A DNA stretch of 64,000 nt from Patiria pectinifera (lineage: Eukaryota; Echinodermata; Asteroidea; Valvatida; Asterinidae): NCBI GenBank assembly GCA_029964075.1, contig CM057135.1:30493366-30557365 (forward strand), in the 5' to 3' direction. The notes under the pieces are model-generated. The model was not told the origin of the DNA, made no database searches, and saw nothing but the letters and a program-made list of their open reading frames with translations. The position numbers and the translations under genes are program-made. This document shows, in pieces, positions 1 to 13,700 of this stretch (the first letter of the stretch is position 1; each line of letters starts with the position of its first letter).

Positions 1-3000
1 TGTCAAGAGTGTTTTTTTGTCGTTGAAGAAATAGTTTGCATCTGCTCTGCAGGTGCCTCTACGAAGGGCTTCCATTTATCCAGAAAAAAACACCCTAGGT
101 TTATGGCCTGCAATATCACGTTCAGAGTGAAGTATAATCATATGGTCTTTCAAATTACGCCAACTTGTCTTTGATATTTGATCAACTCAGGGATTACCAA
201 TTAGTCATGCTGTCTGCTCACATACTCCAATGTCAGGAGATTGAGAAGTGTTGAAAGTGTAACCCGAAACGACAAAAGAAAACTCACCCCGTGAAAAAGT
301 TCACGTTGTATGCTTCGACTGGTACAGAAGTTTAATAATGGAATTATTGTAGCAACCACTAACAAACTGCATTGTATATTTTGAATTGAGTCAGATTTTC
401 CTAGCTTTCAAAAGAAAAAAGGGACAATCTTTATTCAATGATCTCCATGCAACTGAAAATAGCTATTATAGTGGTAATTGTGTCTACGTGCAGTAAGCCT
501 GCTTTAATCAAAATTTCCTCAGGCAAGTTGCTGTACCTTTGCTTACAATGTTGGCCTATCCTTATTCAGAAAAATAAGTTTGAAAATAGACTGAACCTAT
601 GTGGACCATAATAATCTGGGTATTTGTTTGATTACCTACAAAAGGTCAAGTTATTTACATATCTTGAACCTATAAACACAACCAGAGTGAATTACTTAAA
701 TATCAGTTCACAACTGTGTAAGAAGGTTTAATAAAATAAATAAATTAAAACTTTCTCAACAGATATGGTTCATTTACTGTCCCACTGCCTATCCCAAAGA
801 CCATTCCGAAGATGTAAAGGCCGTGTGACTTTAAGCAGCTCTTTTCAAAGGATTGTTCAGATTATCTGTGTTTACAAATAAACCAGTCCATAATAGGTTG
901 AACTGGTCAAAGCAGCCACAAAATGTTTACTTTAGTTGTAAACTGTGCATGAAACGAGAGGTTTTAAGATCAGTATTACAGTGTCAAGGTGGTCAATTTG
1001 AAGGCGTTTTCACATGACTGACTGCTTCAAATCCTTGCAAGCATCTATCAAACAATCTTTAAGGAGGACTAGGTTTCTGATAGCCTGGTAGACCCCATAC
1101 TTGATAACCACATTAATATGTCAGTGTGATGGATGCCCATATGGCCAAAACCTGGCAGGGATAGTGAATTTACAATGGTCAGGACGATTATGTTTTCACA
1201 CAGGCTTTTTCTACAGCCCAGTCAACCCCTGCTGAGTTGGCTATTCATGATTTCAGCTCGAGAATTTTTCTTATTACAAAGGCTGGGTTGTGCTCATAAA
1301 ACCATTTGTACATTAAAGTTCTGTGGACTGAAAGGAGCAGGCAAACAGTTGAGGGACAGGCCAACCTGCCCAAGTAAACGGCAGTAATTCTACTGGGTAT
1401 ACAGTCTCTTATGACTGAAGGTTCCATTCCACTTCCACCACTCAACCCCTCCCTAAGGCCAGCAGCTACAGGTGTTCAAGTAATAATGTAAATTGCAACT
1501 CAAATGCTCGAAGTTGAACTTGTACTGAACTTTCCAGTTGAGCCTGTGTTTAGTGAACACAAAAGGTGGGGATTTTGTACCCCCCAAAATGCGTCTCAAG
1601 CAAGCAGGTGTCGGATTTACCCCTATTTGAGTGACTTACTCTTTCAAGACAAGTAAACGTGACTGGGTTTGGAATGTAGTAGACATTTTATGTGAGATTT
1701 TTGAGAACCTTTTTGAGAATTAATTCTTCAAGGAGATTTCGCTGACATCAAAAGGAAGTATTTTGCTCATGTAACGATCAGATTTTGCGTAATCTTATTT
1801 CCAGATTCAATTGATCTCCCTAACTTCCCTTCTGTAATGTACTGCACAGACTTGTTCCAAATTAAACCAAATTAATCTGACTGATAGAACCCTGGAGAAT
1901 TCAGTTTTTTGCGAGTCACACCACCGGGCCAATACCCAGCCCTCCCTGTGACCAAGCGGTTTGAGGGTCGCATTCCCATGATCGGATAAATAATAAACCA
2001 ACTGTTCAATCAGTGCCTTATTATTCCACTGTGAATGTTTCTCCACAGACAGATCTTTTCTGTGGGGCTACCCTTGCCCCAGATTTGTAGGCATGGGGGT
2101 ATGGTGTGACCTCAGTTAAAAAAAGTAGGAGGTCATGGTGGGCTGTCAGACCAGAGGCTATTATTGCCTCTCAGCCCAGGTTGCACCCCTGGGGAGCCCA
2201 GCTCGTGTTGTCTGTGTAGAGTGAGCTGATTTTCATATTTGACCAGGTGTGTGGTTGAGTGCAGAATCCCCTCTGGTTACAAATATTTTTTCGCTTCCAA
2301 AGTCAACACCTCCACAGCAGGTAGTAGGGGTCTCCTGATCGTAAATGTATCACAGTTTAGGAAGTATCGTTGTTAAGAACTCCCTTGGCACCCCACAGAA
2401 ATGTTTTGCAAACTTGGAGTGGAATTTGTGGTCAACTGCTTTCTGTTTGGATTTCAAAAATAAAAGTCGTTGGTAATTAGATGTGATCAATATAATATTC
2501 AAATCAATGACCACTTGCAAAATGATGGCTTGCAAAATGATGGCTTACAAAATGGCAAAGTGGAATTTTTCAACCTCACATGGGATGAGGGTTATCAAGG
2601 AAAACAAAAACTGTATTCTAGACAGGAAAAGGGTATTGGTTGGGCCCTACCCTAAAGTCACTCCCTTGGGTCCAAATACTTCACCTGATACTTGTATATG
2701 CTGCACCCTCTAGACAGGTAATGGTAATTTAATGACTTGCTGATATTTAACTTAATTGATGGGAAATTTTGAAGTCGACAGTTCCTATGTATCTTTGTCA
2801 AAAATTCAAATATTTCTAAAATGTGCTGGGTAATTTAACACCTGTTTCATGTTTTATCACATCAAAAATAAGTTCGCCCACACGCATTACATTCGAAGAA
2901 ACTCAATTTATATGGTTTTACTCCCTAAAAATAGCCTGAACAGAAATCCACATACCTAAATGTACAAAAAATCACTAACCAAAACTGGGTGCATTCAGTA

Positions 3001-6000
3001 ACAATGTTAACACTTTTTATTGTCATCACTAAAGGTCAAATATTGTAGGTGGACTCAGTTGGAATGTATACATCTGTTCTGTTGCATTAAGTATTTAAAA
3101 AGGCAAACATTCCATCATCTCCTTTTTTAATTACAATGTCTGTAGTTTGGCGACAATAATTCTAGTTATGTGACTCTTGATTGTATTGTTGGGGGGGTTT
3201 AGTAATAAAACCTCCTTTTATTCCATTATATTTCCAAGTAAAATGCCAATTTTTGGTGTGTCCATGGTTCAATATGGTTCACCATTCATCACAAACCCAG
3301 CCATTGACTGCAGCCAAGACCGCAACAAAAGAAAACTGTCAGACCAATAAATCATATCCCGTTGCCTGGAAAAAAGTCACCAAAAGGTGCCGGAAATATG
3401 GGATTAACGGGGGAGTTTTTTTGTATTGCCGTTGGAATGATTGGCATCTATGAATAAAACCAGCAACTCCTATTGATCTGTTTCTCAGAGGGCTCTGATT
3501 AAAACATTCCCACCTGCTTTTGTGGCGGGAATATTTATGATGAAATAAAAACTGTGGGGTGAAATTCCTTCACTTGTTCCAGATAGGACAGGCCTGGGGG
3601 TGGATAGGAATTGATATCCGGTCTGTGGCATTGGGATTCTTTTATTCGCAGTGGCGACGAATTAAAATCCAAGAAATACAAAATAGCAGAATCATTCCTT
3701 CGTCCTAATTCAACTTTACTCAAAGATGAGTCAATGGAACTTTTTTGCCAAATCATTTCCAGTGAGCTACTGCAAAGCCTAGTTACAAAAAAATCCCTGA
3801 TAAGATTAAATCTTTACGACACAGATAACTACTTCATTTTCAAATTATTTTTTAATTTGTAAGACCATAGGACCAAATGATGAAAAAAAAAATCATGCTT
3901 GAAATCAAAGGCATCACACAAACAATATATCCCCCCTTTAAAAATGGGGGGGGGGGGGACTTGTCCCCCTGTCCCCACCGATTGACGCCCGTGTTTGAAA
4001 TTATGGACAGGTCAATTCTAAAAACTCAAAAACCTGAATTGAATTTTTCAAAATTTATTTCATTCCCATATGGCACAAGTGCCATTAGAGTGGGGAACAT
4101 TTTTGTTCCAAATATACCTAGTACCTACATGTACATGTATACGCTACATGTAGGTCATGCAAGAAAACCCAAACTGCACAGTTTTGAAGTCAACTGTTTC
4201 CATAAAATGCCAGAAAAGACAAGTGTCAATTAAGGACAGACTAGTACTATGCCAACCAATCCTTGTTACAAACAAAATTGTTTGTATCATTTTTGTTTCT
4301 TAACTTTGACACTGAATGGACCCCTCCAAATGAACTGCACCTGTAGGCTGAACTGGACTGCCTTCATCACTTATGCCAGAGACTTGGGGTCTGTTATTAT
4401 CCTGTCAAGTCCAATGTTGACAACGAAACTGAGTCACAAGATACAGCCCTGTCCACGTTGACAACCTCCAATTTTCAATGACAAGGGCACAGGGTATGTA
4501 TACAAGCCCTGCAACCTTGCGAGGTGTGAATGTCAAGGAACAGGCACTTAAGACTTGTAAGGGTCAGGCTGGGGTCTGAGATGGGAGTGATGAGATGGGG
4601 GTAAATACAAGGAGGTTGCTCCAATAATGCTGGACCTTCGTGGTGCCCCAGGGTCAGAGTAGGAAGAGTGGGTGATTTGTCAAGTCCAAGCTCAACAACA
4701 GTCAAGGCTTCAGGCCAAGAAAGTAGGATGCGAGGTACTACGTGTATGCTCTAGTTACTGGATTGTTGTCTAGGGGTCTTTTCAGGTACCCAGTTTGAAT
4801 CTGGGTATCCTGTTTTATCTTTAATTGAGGAAAAGTGATGACTCGGGCATGGAATTTCCAACTTGAGGCAAATCTTGATTTCTTGTTAAATTTCAATTTA
4901 AGGAAAAAAATATGAAGGAAACTGGACAACTATCCAGAAAACCTTCGAATGCAAGGACTTGGATTTGTCTGGGTTAATAAATGTGATTTATGACCTTTGT
5001 GACACTGTAGACACTTCAGGCCTAGTTGTGCAGGGGCACAGTCCCTGATTGGGGCTATTAGGTTTATCAGGGCTGGCTATATAGCCTCATTAACTTTAAC
5101 ACCTGCCATGTAAATTGATTAGAATCTGTGCACTAAATGCGTTAATTCTATCTTGTTGATTTATGACCAGTCTAGTATTACTTATGTTTGTGAATGTAAC
5201 AGGTGTAATGCAGCTGGGGGAGTGGTGCAGAAATCTGACTGAAGTTATACACATATTGAAGATCATCCACTGAAATCTACTCATTTCTTGCATCATCCTT
5301 AGTAATGGGTTTACATCAACAACTTGGCTGGTGTGCCAATAACAAGGACTAATGTGCACTGACAGACAGAATTCTGTTAATTTGTGAAAGGTGTATTTGT
5401 ATCTGAGTGATTCATCGCAAACGACCGTGGCAGGACAGACAAGAAATCTCAAATTGCCTTGAAAATGGGTTGTGCCTACAGTATCACTTTCGTAGGCGCA
5501 GTACGGTCTGAGTATATTGGGCACTGACTTGGGTATCAAGTGAACTTGCGGTCAATGTTGACGACAGAATGCATTCGCTAATATGCTTGGGAAATATTAG
5601 TACACACTTTGAGCCACTCTTCTCTTCTCAACCTGTCACTCTCTGTTTTCCAATGCGAAAACCCGTCTCCGATTTCACCATGTAGAATGACATACACCAC
5701 ACTCTTCTGCAAACACTCCAGTTTGCTTCAAATGTTCATGTGTCATTCAACAGGTCTCTCATGCAATTGCAAAGGATAAGGTTCCCAAAACAACTCTTAC
5801 AAAGCGAAGACAACACAGAGAATACACATAATATAAACAATTCAGCCTCATGTTTATCTTAAACAATATCTCCAACTTTATAAACAAAGTTCCTGAAAAA
5901 AAAGAACGCCTGCCTTTTTTTCAATACAATATTCAGTCAATCACCCTCATGTCATCTTTAAAAGTTTTGGAGAAAAATGTGTTTTGTGCTCACTTATTGT

Positions 6001-6314
6001 GTTTATCATAATGCTACTGGTTCAATAATCCCAATGCCTATATTTATATCTCCAATCCCCTCCAATCTGCTTTGATATTTTCCAACCCCCAGGGGAAAAA
6101 TAACAGGGAAAGCCATTACATCCACCTCCAAATGTTTACAATCTGGAGAATGCAATCCAAGTCTAGATCAGACCTGCTGGCCATTTTTGGTACAGCAACT
6201 GCCCTAGATGTATTGTATTTCATATGATTTAGAGGTCGGCTCTTTTTTAATTCCCAGTGAGAGGAAAAATGGGTCAATGTAAACAAGCTCGCACAACTTT
6301 TGGTGATTTTTATC
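1..6314. other. Flanking DNA, no gene seen
   Basis: AT-rich sequence without splice-bounded coding segments or recognisable proteins on either strand. It contains a 12-G run (about 3947-3959), a cluster of the palindromic word TACATGTA near 4128-4155 and the short repeat at 2514. The open frame at 5096-5539 (147 codons, - strand) shows no known motif and is probably chance. Confidence 0.5.
2514..2555 (+). repeat. Short tandem repeat of 15 bp, about 2.7 copies
   Basis: CTTGCAAAATGATGG is repeated, the third copy shortened to CTTACAAAATGG. Microsatellite-scale feature. Confidence 0.6.
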
Positions 6315-6585
6315 TTATTCATAAGATGGAATTTTTGCGTCGGGGTGATGTAAATCAAATTAGGTTTTGCCCTTCACCGACGCATAAACACTGTATACTC
6401 AGTGTGTTACCTCCCGAGTGAAAGTTGGAAAAATCACTCGGGTGGGACTCGAACCCACGTCCTCCTGCTTTCTAGTGCAGACGTCTTACCACTCGACCAC
6501 CGAGCTAACGGGATCGGTTGGCTGGTTCGAATCTGATGGTACATAGCAGCGGGTACCGCATTAACTATTCATAACATGGAATTTT
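6315..6585 (-). mobile_element. tRNA-bearing TIR element, copy 1 (one arm)
   Basis: This copy shares three blocks with the one at 58873-59216, in the opposite orientation: an arm (6356-6437) with GGTTTTGCCCTTCACCGACG and CACTGTATACTCAGTGTG, a 72-nt tRNA-like core (6435-6506), and a segment with CGGGTACCGCATTAACTATT. Only one arm is present, whereas the other copy has two. Both ends of copy 1 carry the same sequence, TATTCATAAsATGGAATTTT (6317 and 6567), which is either a very long target duplication or the junction sequence of a tandem unit. No protein is encoded, so it is non-autonomous. Confidence 0.75.
6435..6506 (-). other. tRNA-like sequence with Pol III A and B boxes inside the element
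   Basis: Read on the - strand it has an A box TGGTCGAGTGG, a five-pair T stem with loop (GTGGG TTCGAGT CCCAC) and an acceptor of about six pairs. The anticodon stem CTGC/GCAG closes a loop of non-standard size around CTAGAAA, and A sits in the first loop position instead of U33 in the simplest folding. It is therefore a tRNA derivative rather than a working tRNA. If CT-AGA-AA is the remnant anticodon loop the ancestor read Ser (AGA), but there is no long variable arm. Confidence 0.65.
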
Positions 6586-6589
6586 GATT

Positions 6590-9500
6590 TTTAGAATGTA
6601 CATGCTAAAAATTTCCCATTCTTGGGCACAACACAGTCTTACTCATCCTTGTTTTATCAACATAGTCATGATAGTACTGATAAGTATTCTAAACAATAAG
6701 TTGGTCAGTAATTAACATAATGAAAATGATTTTTGGTTGTTGAAAGAGGGACTTCAAATTTGATGACACAATTTAGGCCTTCATGTGACTTTGAAGGTAC
6801 AAGCACTAGGAACTGAATTAAACAAACCAAATTTGTTTTATGAGAAATGACAATGAGTACACTCATCATAACAAGCAGACAAGAGGCCACGAAGAGAATC
6901 AACAAACAGTTTTACAGAAGGACCACAATTTTGAGTTATTAAAACTCCAATCGAAAACATTTTGAAAAACTCACCTCTGAAAACTCAGTAGAAATTCGAA
7001 CTCTTCTTCCTTCTTCGCTAAGTCCAGACGTGAGGCATGGAATCTATAAGTACGACAAAATAGGATTCAAAATTTTTTGTCGAGTCCAATCCAAGCCTGC
7101 TCTCTTATGGTCCATGCAAAAAGATATGGGTGTTGATGCAAGCGAACACGGTGGTTGAATGAAAAGCTTAGCACAAGTGCAAGCCTGCCTTACAATGGTG
7201 GGAGCAATAGCGTACTGTTTGTACAAGGGCTCAAACCTCACTAGCTACGGCCCTGACCAGAGACACTGTCAGGTCATTTGCCTATTGGACTTTGCAGTGT
7301 GTGCTCAGTGCTGCTTGAATGCATGGGGTATTATAATAGCTGTATGTACATAGGGGAGGTTATTGCAATGTCAGGGTGGAGTCCACTTAAGACCTAATCA
7401 CAGGTGCAATAAAATAAATTACTACTGTCTATAGGGTTAGGCCTTGCTCTTTAACCTGTCCAGGAGTCCATAAACACAACAACGTCAATGTTGGGGTAGG
7501 TAAGATTTTGTTAAATTCAAAACAAGCACTTGTAAAGGATAAAAGACACAGGCTGGGCCTGTAGACCAACACACACGAGGGTCTAGATGGCTGAGTCCAC
7601 TATTACAAAATTGTGAAGGTTTGATTGGATATTCCCCCGAGCAAAACAAATGCACTTTGCACGAATCAGTTCTGCAAGTGTCACAGGTGAGACTTGGGGA
7701 GGTGGGTTGGACTGGGAGCATGGAGGAATGGTGATGCTGTTGTGTATTTAAAGTTAATCCAAACTTTCCAAACCATTTGTGTTTCTTGTGTGAAGTAACA
7801 ACAAAGGATCAACACTGCTAATCAAACATTCTAGAAATCTGCTAGCTCCCATGTTGGTGACTCAATACAATTTTTCCCACACATTTTTTGCTTGTTGACT
7901 GAACTACAGTACATGTGACCCCCATCCCACATTGTAACTCCCTTACAGCATAAATTACATGCAACCTCCGGTTAAACAGTTCACATTCACATCCACCCAA
8001 ACAAAACAAGTAATCCCTGCTTTCCACAGACCCCATCCATCACCCAGGGAAAGGAAGGACAGATAGAGGAAACACTCTGTAAATCATTCCAGGATTATAA
8101 GCCTACAATCTACTCATACTGCCTGGCTACTAGTACTACACCCCCAGACAGGTCGATGGAGATCCATTGTTCATGTTGCGCTACCAGTGTTTGTTCATCG
8201 GTAGCCTGCACATTCAGGGGACTTGAATGTTAGGCTCCCATTGTTCATCTAGTTAGGGTTTGGCACTGGTAGCATTTATGAAGAGGTCATGGAGGGGTGG
8301 TCTGTATTTAGTAGACAAAATGAAACCTGCAGGTATGATGTCAGGGTTGGATGTAGCTGACTACGCTTGTCTGTGCATAAATGAATGCCACTATTGTGTA
8401 TATTGTATGGTTGAACTTTATCTCACCGCTGCTTTGCAGACAAAATACTGTAGAAAAAGCTGTAGACAAACTACATGTATTAAATGGATATAAATGACAA
8501 AGTTTTGCCCAAAATTTACCTGTTCCACAACTTCATATTCTCCCTACAAGTTTACACGAGAAAAATGTTTCATTTTTAAAAAAAATATTGATGGTCTTAT
8601 ATTATTTTATAATACGATGTAAAAAAAATGTAAAAACTAGACCATGTATGTAACTGAGTGTGTACTTCAATTCCAAATTTTCAGTCAGTCTTGTTATGTT
8701 GATGAAGGAATCTGGTAGTTGTTTTACCCTAGTATTTTATAAGATAAATTCCTTCAAGCAATATCTTGAGTTGCTTCCCAGATGAGAAGAAAACAAAATA
8801 TTGTTGAACACGGCAGATTGACACTGACAGTCCTAATCCAAACTCAAGTTTGCAGCATCCACTTGGGTTCCCAAAAGAATTGCAAGCCAGTCCCAAGTTA
8901 AGCATCAGCAAGCCCTACATGAGAATAACCAACCAGGCTTCAGATCAAGAATGGCAGACGACTGAAGCCTCCTCAACCTGGGATTGACACGCAACATTTT
9001 GAGGTCAAGTAAAACCAGAAAACTAACACGTGTACCTCCACGAAACGTGCAATATTCTTTCAGCTGGAGATTACTGGCCCGTGGGTTCAAAACACTTCAT
9101 CGGAGGAAAAACTAACATGGGTAAATCCAGCCTGAAGTTTCTGTCCTTTGCCAGCTCTCATGCCTCTTCTTGTTTGCTTAGATCATGCAGCAAAGACGGG
9201 GATCACTCAGACCACTTTCCCTTGGGAAACCAGACAAGATATCTTACTTCCTTGGTGGCACAAACATCAACATTTGATACATTCAGTATAAGTTTTTTTC
9301 ACATTGAATTGACAAAAAAGAGGGTTCATTCAACTCATGAAACACGTTTCAAATGCTGATAAACATGCAGGGTTTTATTTCTAGCCCCAGGTTTGAAAAT
9401 ATAATACATGCGATCGTTGAAGAGGTTCTTTTCAAAGTTTCAAAGTTTGTAGCTGTTGAACCCCTTTTGCTATGTGTGTTTCTTTTTTTGGCCACGCCCC

Positions 9501-10520
9501 CTTGCAAGGCAATGTGACCCCCTTTCCTGTGAACCCAAGGGAAATCCACACCATAATAGTCTGCAGACGCCATATGCACAAAGATCATTTGCGTACATTT
9601 TGCAGTTTATTAAATACATTATGTATATCAAAAGACTTTTAAAAACCGCTACACCCAATTACACGTGGCTTGTATAGTCTGCACAACACATACACTGTAT
9701 TTTTTTTTTTAATCCAGGATAAGGAAAGTCAGCCCTTTTTGGTGATGACTCTTGACCCACTTTTATTTCTGAATGACCACTCTGTCTTCAAATAACCCCA
9801 GTTCGCTTCCCTTACTCCAGGCCGGTCCAGGTGTTAAGGCAATTTTAATTTAATATGTGTAAGGCTGGATTTCATGATTAAGTTACCAAGCCTGTTATAA
9901 ATACCAAACGAGCTGGATGCAGCCCCCACCCCCAACTCAAGTATTTTACCAAATGTCGGAATCTACATCTTCCTACCCCACCTCATAAAAAAAAAAAAGT
10001 CGGTGCTGGGTTTGGCATCAAAGCTTCACTCAAAGTGAAATGTACCATAAATCTTGTTTGTCATAACTGTCTGGTTTGCGAGGTTCAGTGGCAATTATCT
10101 GAAACATTACACGGTATCACGTTGCACTATAATGTGCCTGGGTCAGCCGAGTTGTATTTGAGTTTTGTGGGTCAATCACAAACACCTGCAGATGTACAAC
10201 TATACCGGGAGGTGTGTTGACCCAAAGAGCAAGGAAAATGGGTTTAATGGGCCAAAAGGCAAAACAAATCTCAAATTTCTCATCAAACAGTTCAAACCCC
10301 CTAGACCCTCCAGATGTATGTTGCTTCAACTCGGTGTACTTTAAAGCTGAAAATTTATGAGAGTTTAAATTAATTTGGAAGGAAGAAAATTTGCTTGATA
10401 GCAAAATTTCGACACCAGATTGTGGCATTAACCTTTTGGTGCATGGATTATTTGGATTAGATGCACAGATTGTAACAGTTTTTTGGGCAGTAAAACATTG
10501 GACTTTGATTTCCGCATTCC
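6590..10520. other. Flanking DNA, no gene seen
   Basis: No recognisable protein, RNA gene or mobile element. Only simple A/T runs and isolated TACATGTA-type words stand out. Confidence 0.5.
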
Positions 10521-10792
10521 GCAAATCTTTAAAAAGTTCATTTAATGTTGGGGGGGGGGGAAGAGGGGGCTGAGTGGGTATCTTCATAGATCTGTGGTGG
10601 CTTCACAGCTATCTGCAGTATTTGAATATATTTATGGAGATTTTTCCTTCAGAGCAGACTGCAAATCTTTAAAAATTCATGTAATGTTGGGGGGGGGGGG
10701 GGAGTCGGTATCGTCATAATAGATCTGTGTTGGCTTCACAGATATCTGCAAGTGTTTGAATATATTTATGGAGTTTTTCCTTGAGAGCAGAC
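10521..10792 (+). repeat. Two-copy tandem duplication of about 140 bp with G runs
   Basis: GCAAATCTTTAAAAA followed by TTCAT.TAATGTTGG and a run of 10-14 G starts at 10521 and again at 10661. The shared part continues through ATAGATCTGTG.TGGCTTCAC and TTGAATATATTTATGGAG. The copies differ at several sites, so the duplication is not recent. Confidence 0.85.
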
Positions 10793-13700
10793 TGCAAGTG
10801 ACAATCCAGTTATTTCCAAGCCTGAATCTTAATACTGACCCTCAACAGTGATTTGGACTGTGGTGTTTATCCTGTGACCTTTTCTTTCAGGAAAGCTGAT
10901 CCGGATAATCCCCCAAATAGGAGGGATGAATCACTAGCGAGGGATTAAATCCCTCGCCATACAGGATAAACGGGATTAGAGGCACAACGCCAGGCCTTTC
11001 CTGCATAATAATTAATCTCCGGATTACAGATTGAAATAAAAGGTTGCAGTTTCAACCTCTCATGACCATGTAAAAGACACTGCACACAGCAGTCTGAATA
11101 TCTTTTCTAGAGCTTTTGTGTCTAGGTCTGCCACAATTACATTACCTAGGACACGGACCATTTGCACAGCTTAGGAACAAGCAGACAGTAGCCATATCTC
11201 TGGGTGCTCATTTCTGACTTTCAACTACATTGTACTGTGTTCTCAACAATTGTTTGGCCTGTCTTACACCACACATCTTGAAAGTGTTTTGCTTTAGACT
11301 CAAGAAACTATTTCCTGTTTTTTTTCTCACACCAAACAGTAATATTTTATCAAACATTTGTAAAAAAAAAATTCACCATTTTGCTAAATCTTAGTACATG
11401 CAGTTGAACACACAAAAATAGTCATCCCATTTAGAGAGACATGCAATGGACATCAAAATGTTAAGACTGTGGAGAAAAAAGATTCACTGATCTACATAAG
11501 GTACTAAGTAGGTTTTGCCTGACTTCAAATGTACAGTTCTGCACAAACATCCCAGAAATCAATTTATCTTCTTCTGTCAGGGGTGGCTAATGGAGGGCAA
11601 AGAATTGCAACAATAGAAAGTACACTGGTACCGGGCACTAAGAAATCGACGTGACCACCCCATCGTTCTATTGTCAATGGGCCTGGTTGAGATGCTGTCT
11701 ACACTACACATGCACAATGAACAGCTAAAACCCAGAACATGCCAATCTGGTGCCCTCAACAGTAATGTGTGTCAAGAAGTTCATGGTGTGTTTTGGGAAA
11801 AAATGGAAATAGGCCACTGAGTGATGTATGTATATGTACACAAATTGTATGCATTTTTTTAAATGTAATTTGGATTTGGCAGAAAAATACATGCACATGG
11901 AAACTTGGCTTGTGCTGGACCCTGCATCACCTCAGGGCCGCTAACAAGATTGTCTGGTTTGAAAAGGCCTTAAATTAAGCCCATAATGGCTAGACTAACT
12001 GGATAGACATCGTAGAAACATGCATTTGTATCGGGTACTACCCATAAGTGTGATTGATTTTAGCAGGTTTATCCCCGCATCACAAATATTTGTATGTTTA
12101 TCAGTCATGAGTGAGACTGGTCAAAAATCTGAAATATTGGACTGTGCCAAATGGCCTCATAATCTGTTGAGAAACACAAATGACTCTAGACTGTTTCCAA
12201 ATCCTTCATGTAGACTAGACAGACAGACCGGGGTATCATGAGATTATCAAGTCAAATCCACAGTCATCCCAATCCTCAGAGCCAGTCACAATCAAATCCC
12301 CATTCCATTCACGCAAACGCCAGGAGCCTATCCTCAACCCACTCATCCCCACTTCATACCCCCTTCTTTAAACCTTAATACCCATACTCAAACTCAGCTT
12401 AGATTTTTCTGCCAGGGCCTTCTAATCCTACAGGTTTTAGCGCCGCGCTATTAACCCCCTCCCTTCATTCACTTCATTCAAACTGACTGCCCAGAGTGAT
12501 CAATATCCAGGTCTTCTCTTTCATTCTCACCTGGATTGACTGGGGTCATTCACCCGATGTCAAATCTTGGCTCAGGCTGTCTGCTTGCAGACATTGGTAA
12601 CAAAAAACTCATAGAAGTCAAACTTGTTGGTGAACATTGAAGACACTGTAGGAAGAAAGAGGAAAATGACAAGTACGGTGTAATGCAAATAACAATTCTC
12701 GGCGTGATGAACCAAACAATGATATTCCTGTTTCTTGGAACGAATTATGCAGAGCACGAATATGGGTAGCACCATCTGTTCGTCGGCATAGCCTTCTGTT
12801 GAAATTATGTGCAACAACATACTGTTCTACTATATTAAAATTCAATACATGAACTCCATTTTTTCTCCTTTCCAAGTTCACACAATGTAGGTCAATCTAG
12901 AACAATTTTTCAGTGATTAAAATTTACCATTGTCTTTGCTCGCAGCACTGTGCTGTAAAAACGGCATAATCAAGGCCTATATTTATGCATGACTGAGCAA
13001 AAACAACACAAGGTCCGGTCCAAAACCTTGACAAAGTGCATCCAGCATGCTTTTTTTTATGACAATATCTAAAAGCACTTTTTAGATTTATGACAATATC
13101 TAAAAGCACGACCTTTCAATAATTCACACCAAAATGTTATATTGGGAAACTGTGGCACTACACATCTGTGTTTGTATTCACAAACAGAGGGATGTTTGTA
13201 AAAGCTTAAGTAAATCTCAAACACTTGATCAACAAAAGTGACTTGTTAACACTTTTCTGTTTGTCTGTAAAGAGCAGACAGAGTTCAGCAGGTAAACAAC
13301 AAGTTGAAGACATTGTTATGGGAATTAGTGGGGTCAATATACAGTGACTTGCTTCTAGTTAAAGTTCATTTAACTCCCATGCAAGATAACAGCAACACGA
13401 TGCACAGAAGTGCTACATGTCCCTTGTTAGCTGAAAACCCCAAAACAGTTATTGCCCTTGGCTGTAGTGTACAATAATGGAAATTGGCTGAAGGAGACCT
13501 TGAACCTGTGTTCTTGAGAAAACAATATCATATGCGCACTCTCCATAGCTCCATGCTCCAACCATACTGTTTAAAAGTGAACTTACACATTTGAAGGTTC
13601 TTTGTTGTTTAGTTGATGGGTTAAGTTGAGATGAATTAATGATAAGACTACCACATTACCACCCTCAAGCACAAACTCATATACTTAGTGACTCATAAAA

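Noticed and set aside
5096-5539. 147-codon open frame on the - strand
   Set aside because: No motif or coding composition and no supporting gene structure.
6435-6506. Functional tRNA gene
   Set aside because: Anticodon loop size and the base before the anticodon are wrong, the acceptor is imperfect, and the sequence is part of a repeat with transposon-like arms.
10117-10587. 156-codon open frame on the - strand
   Set aside because: It reads through a G run as polyproline and has no known motif.
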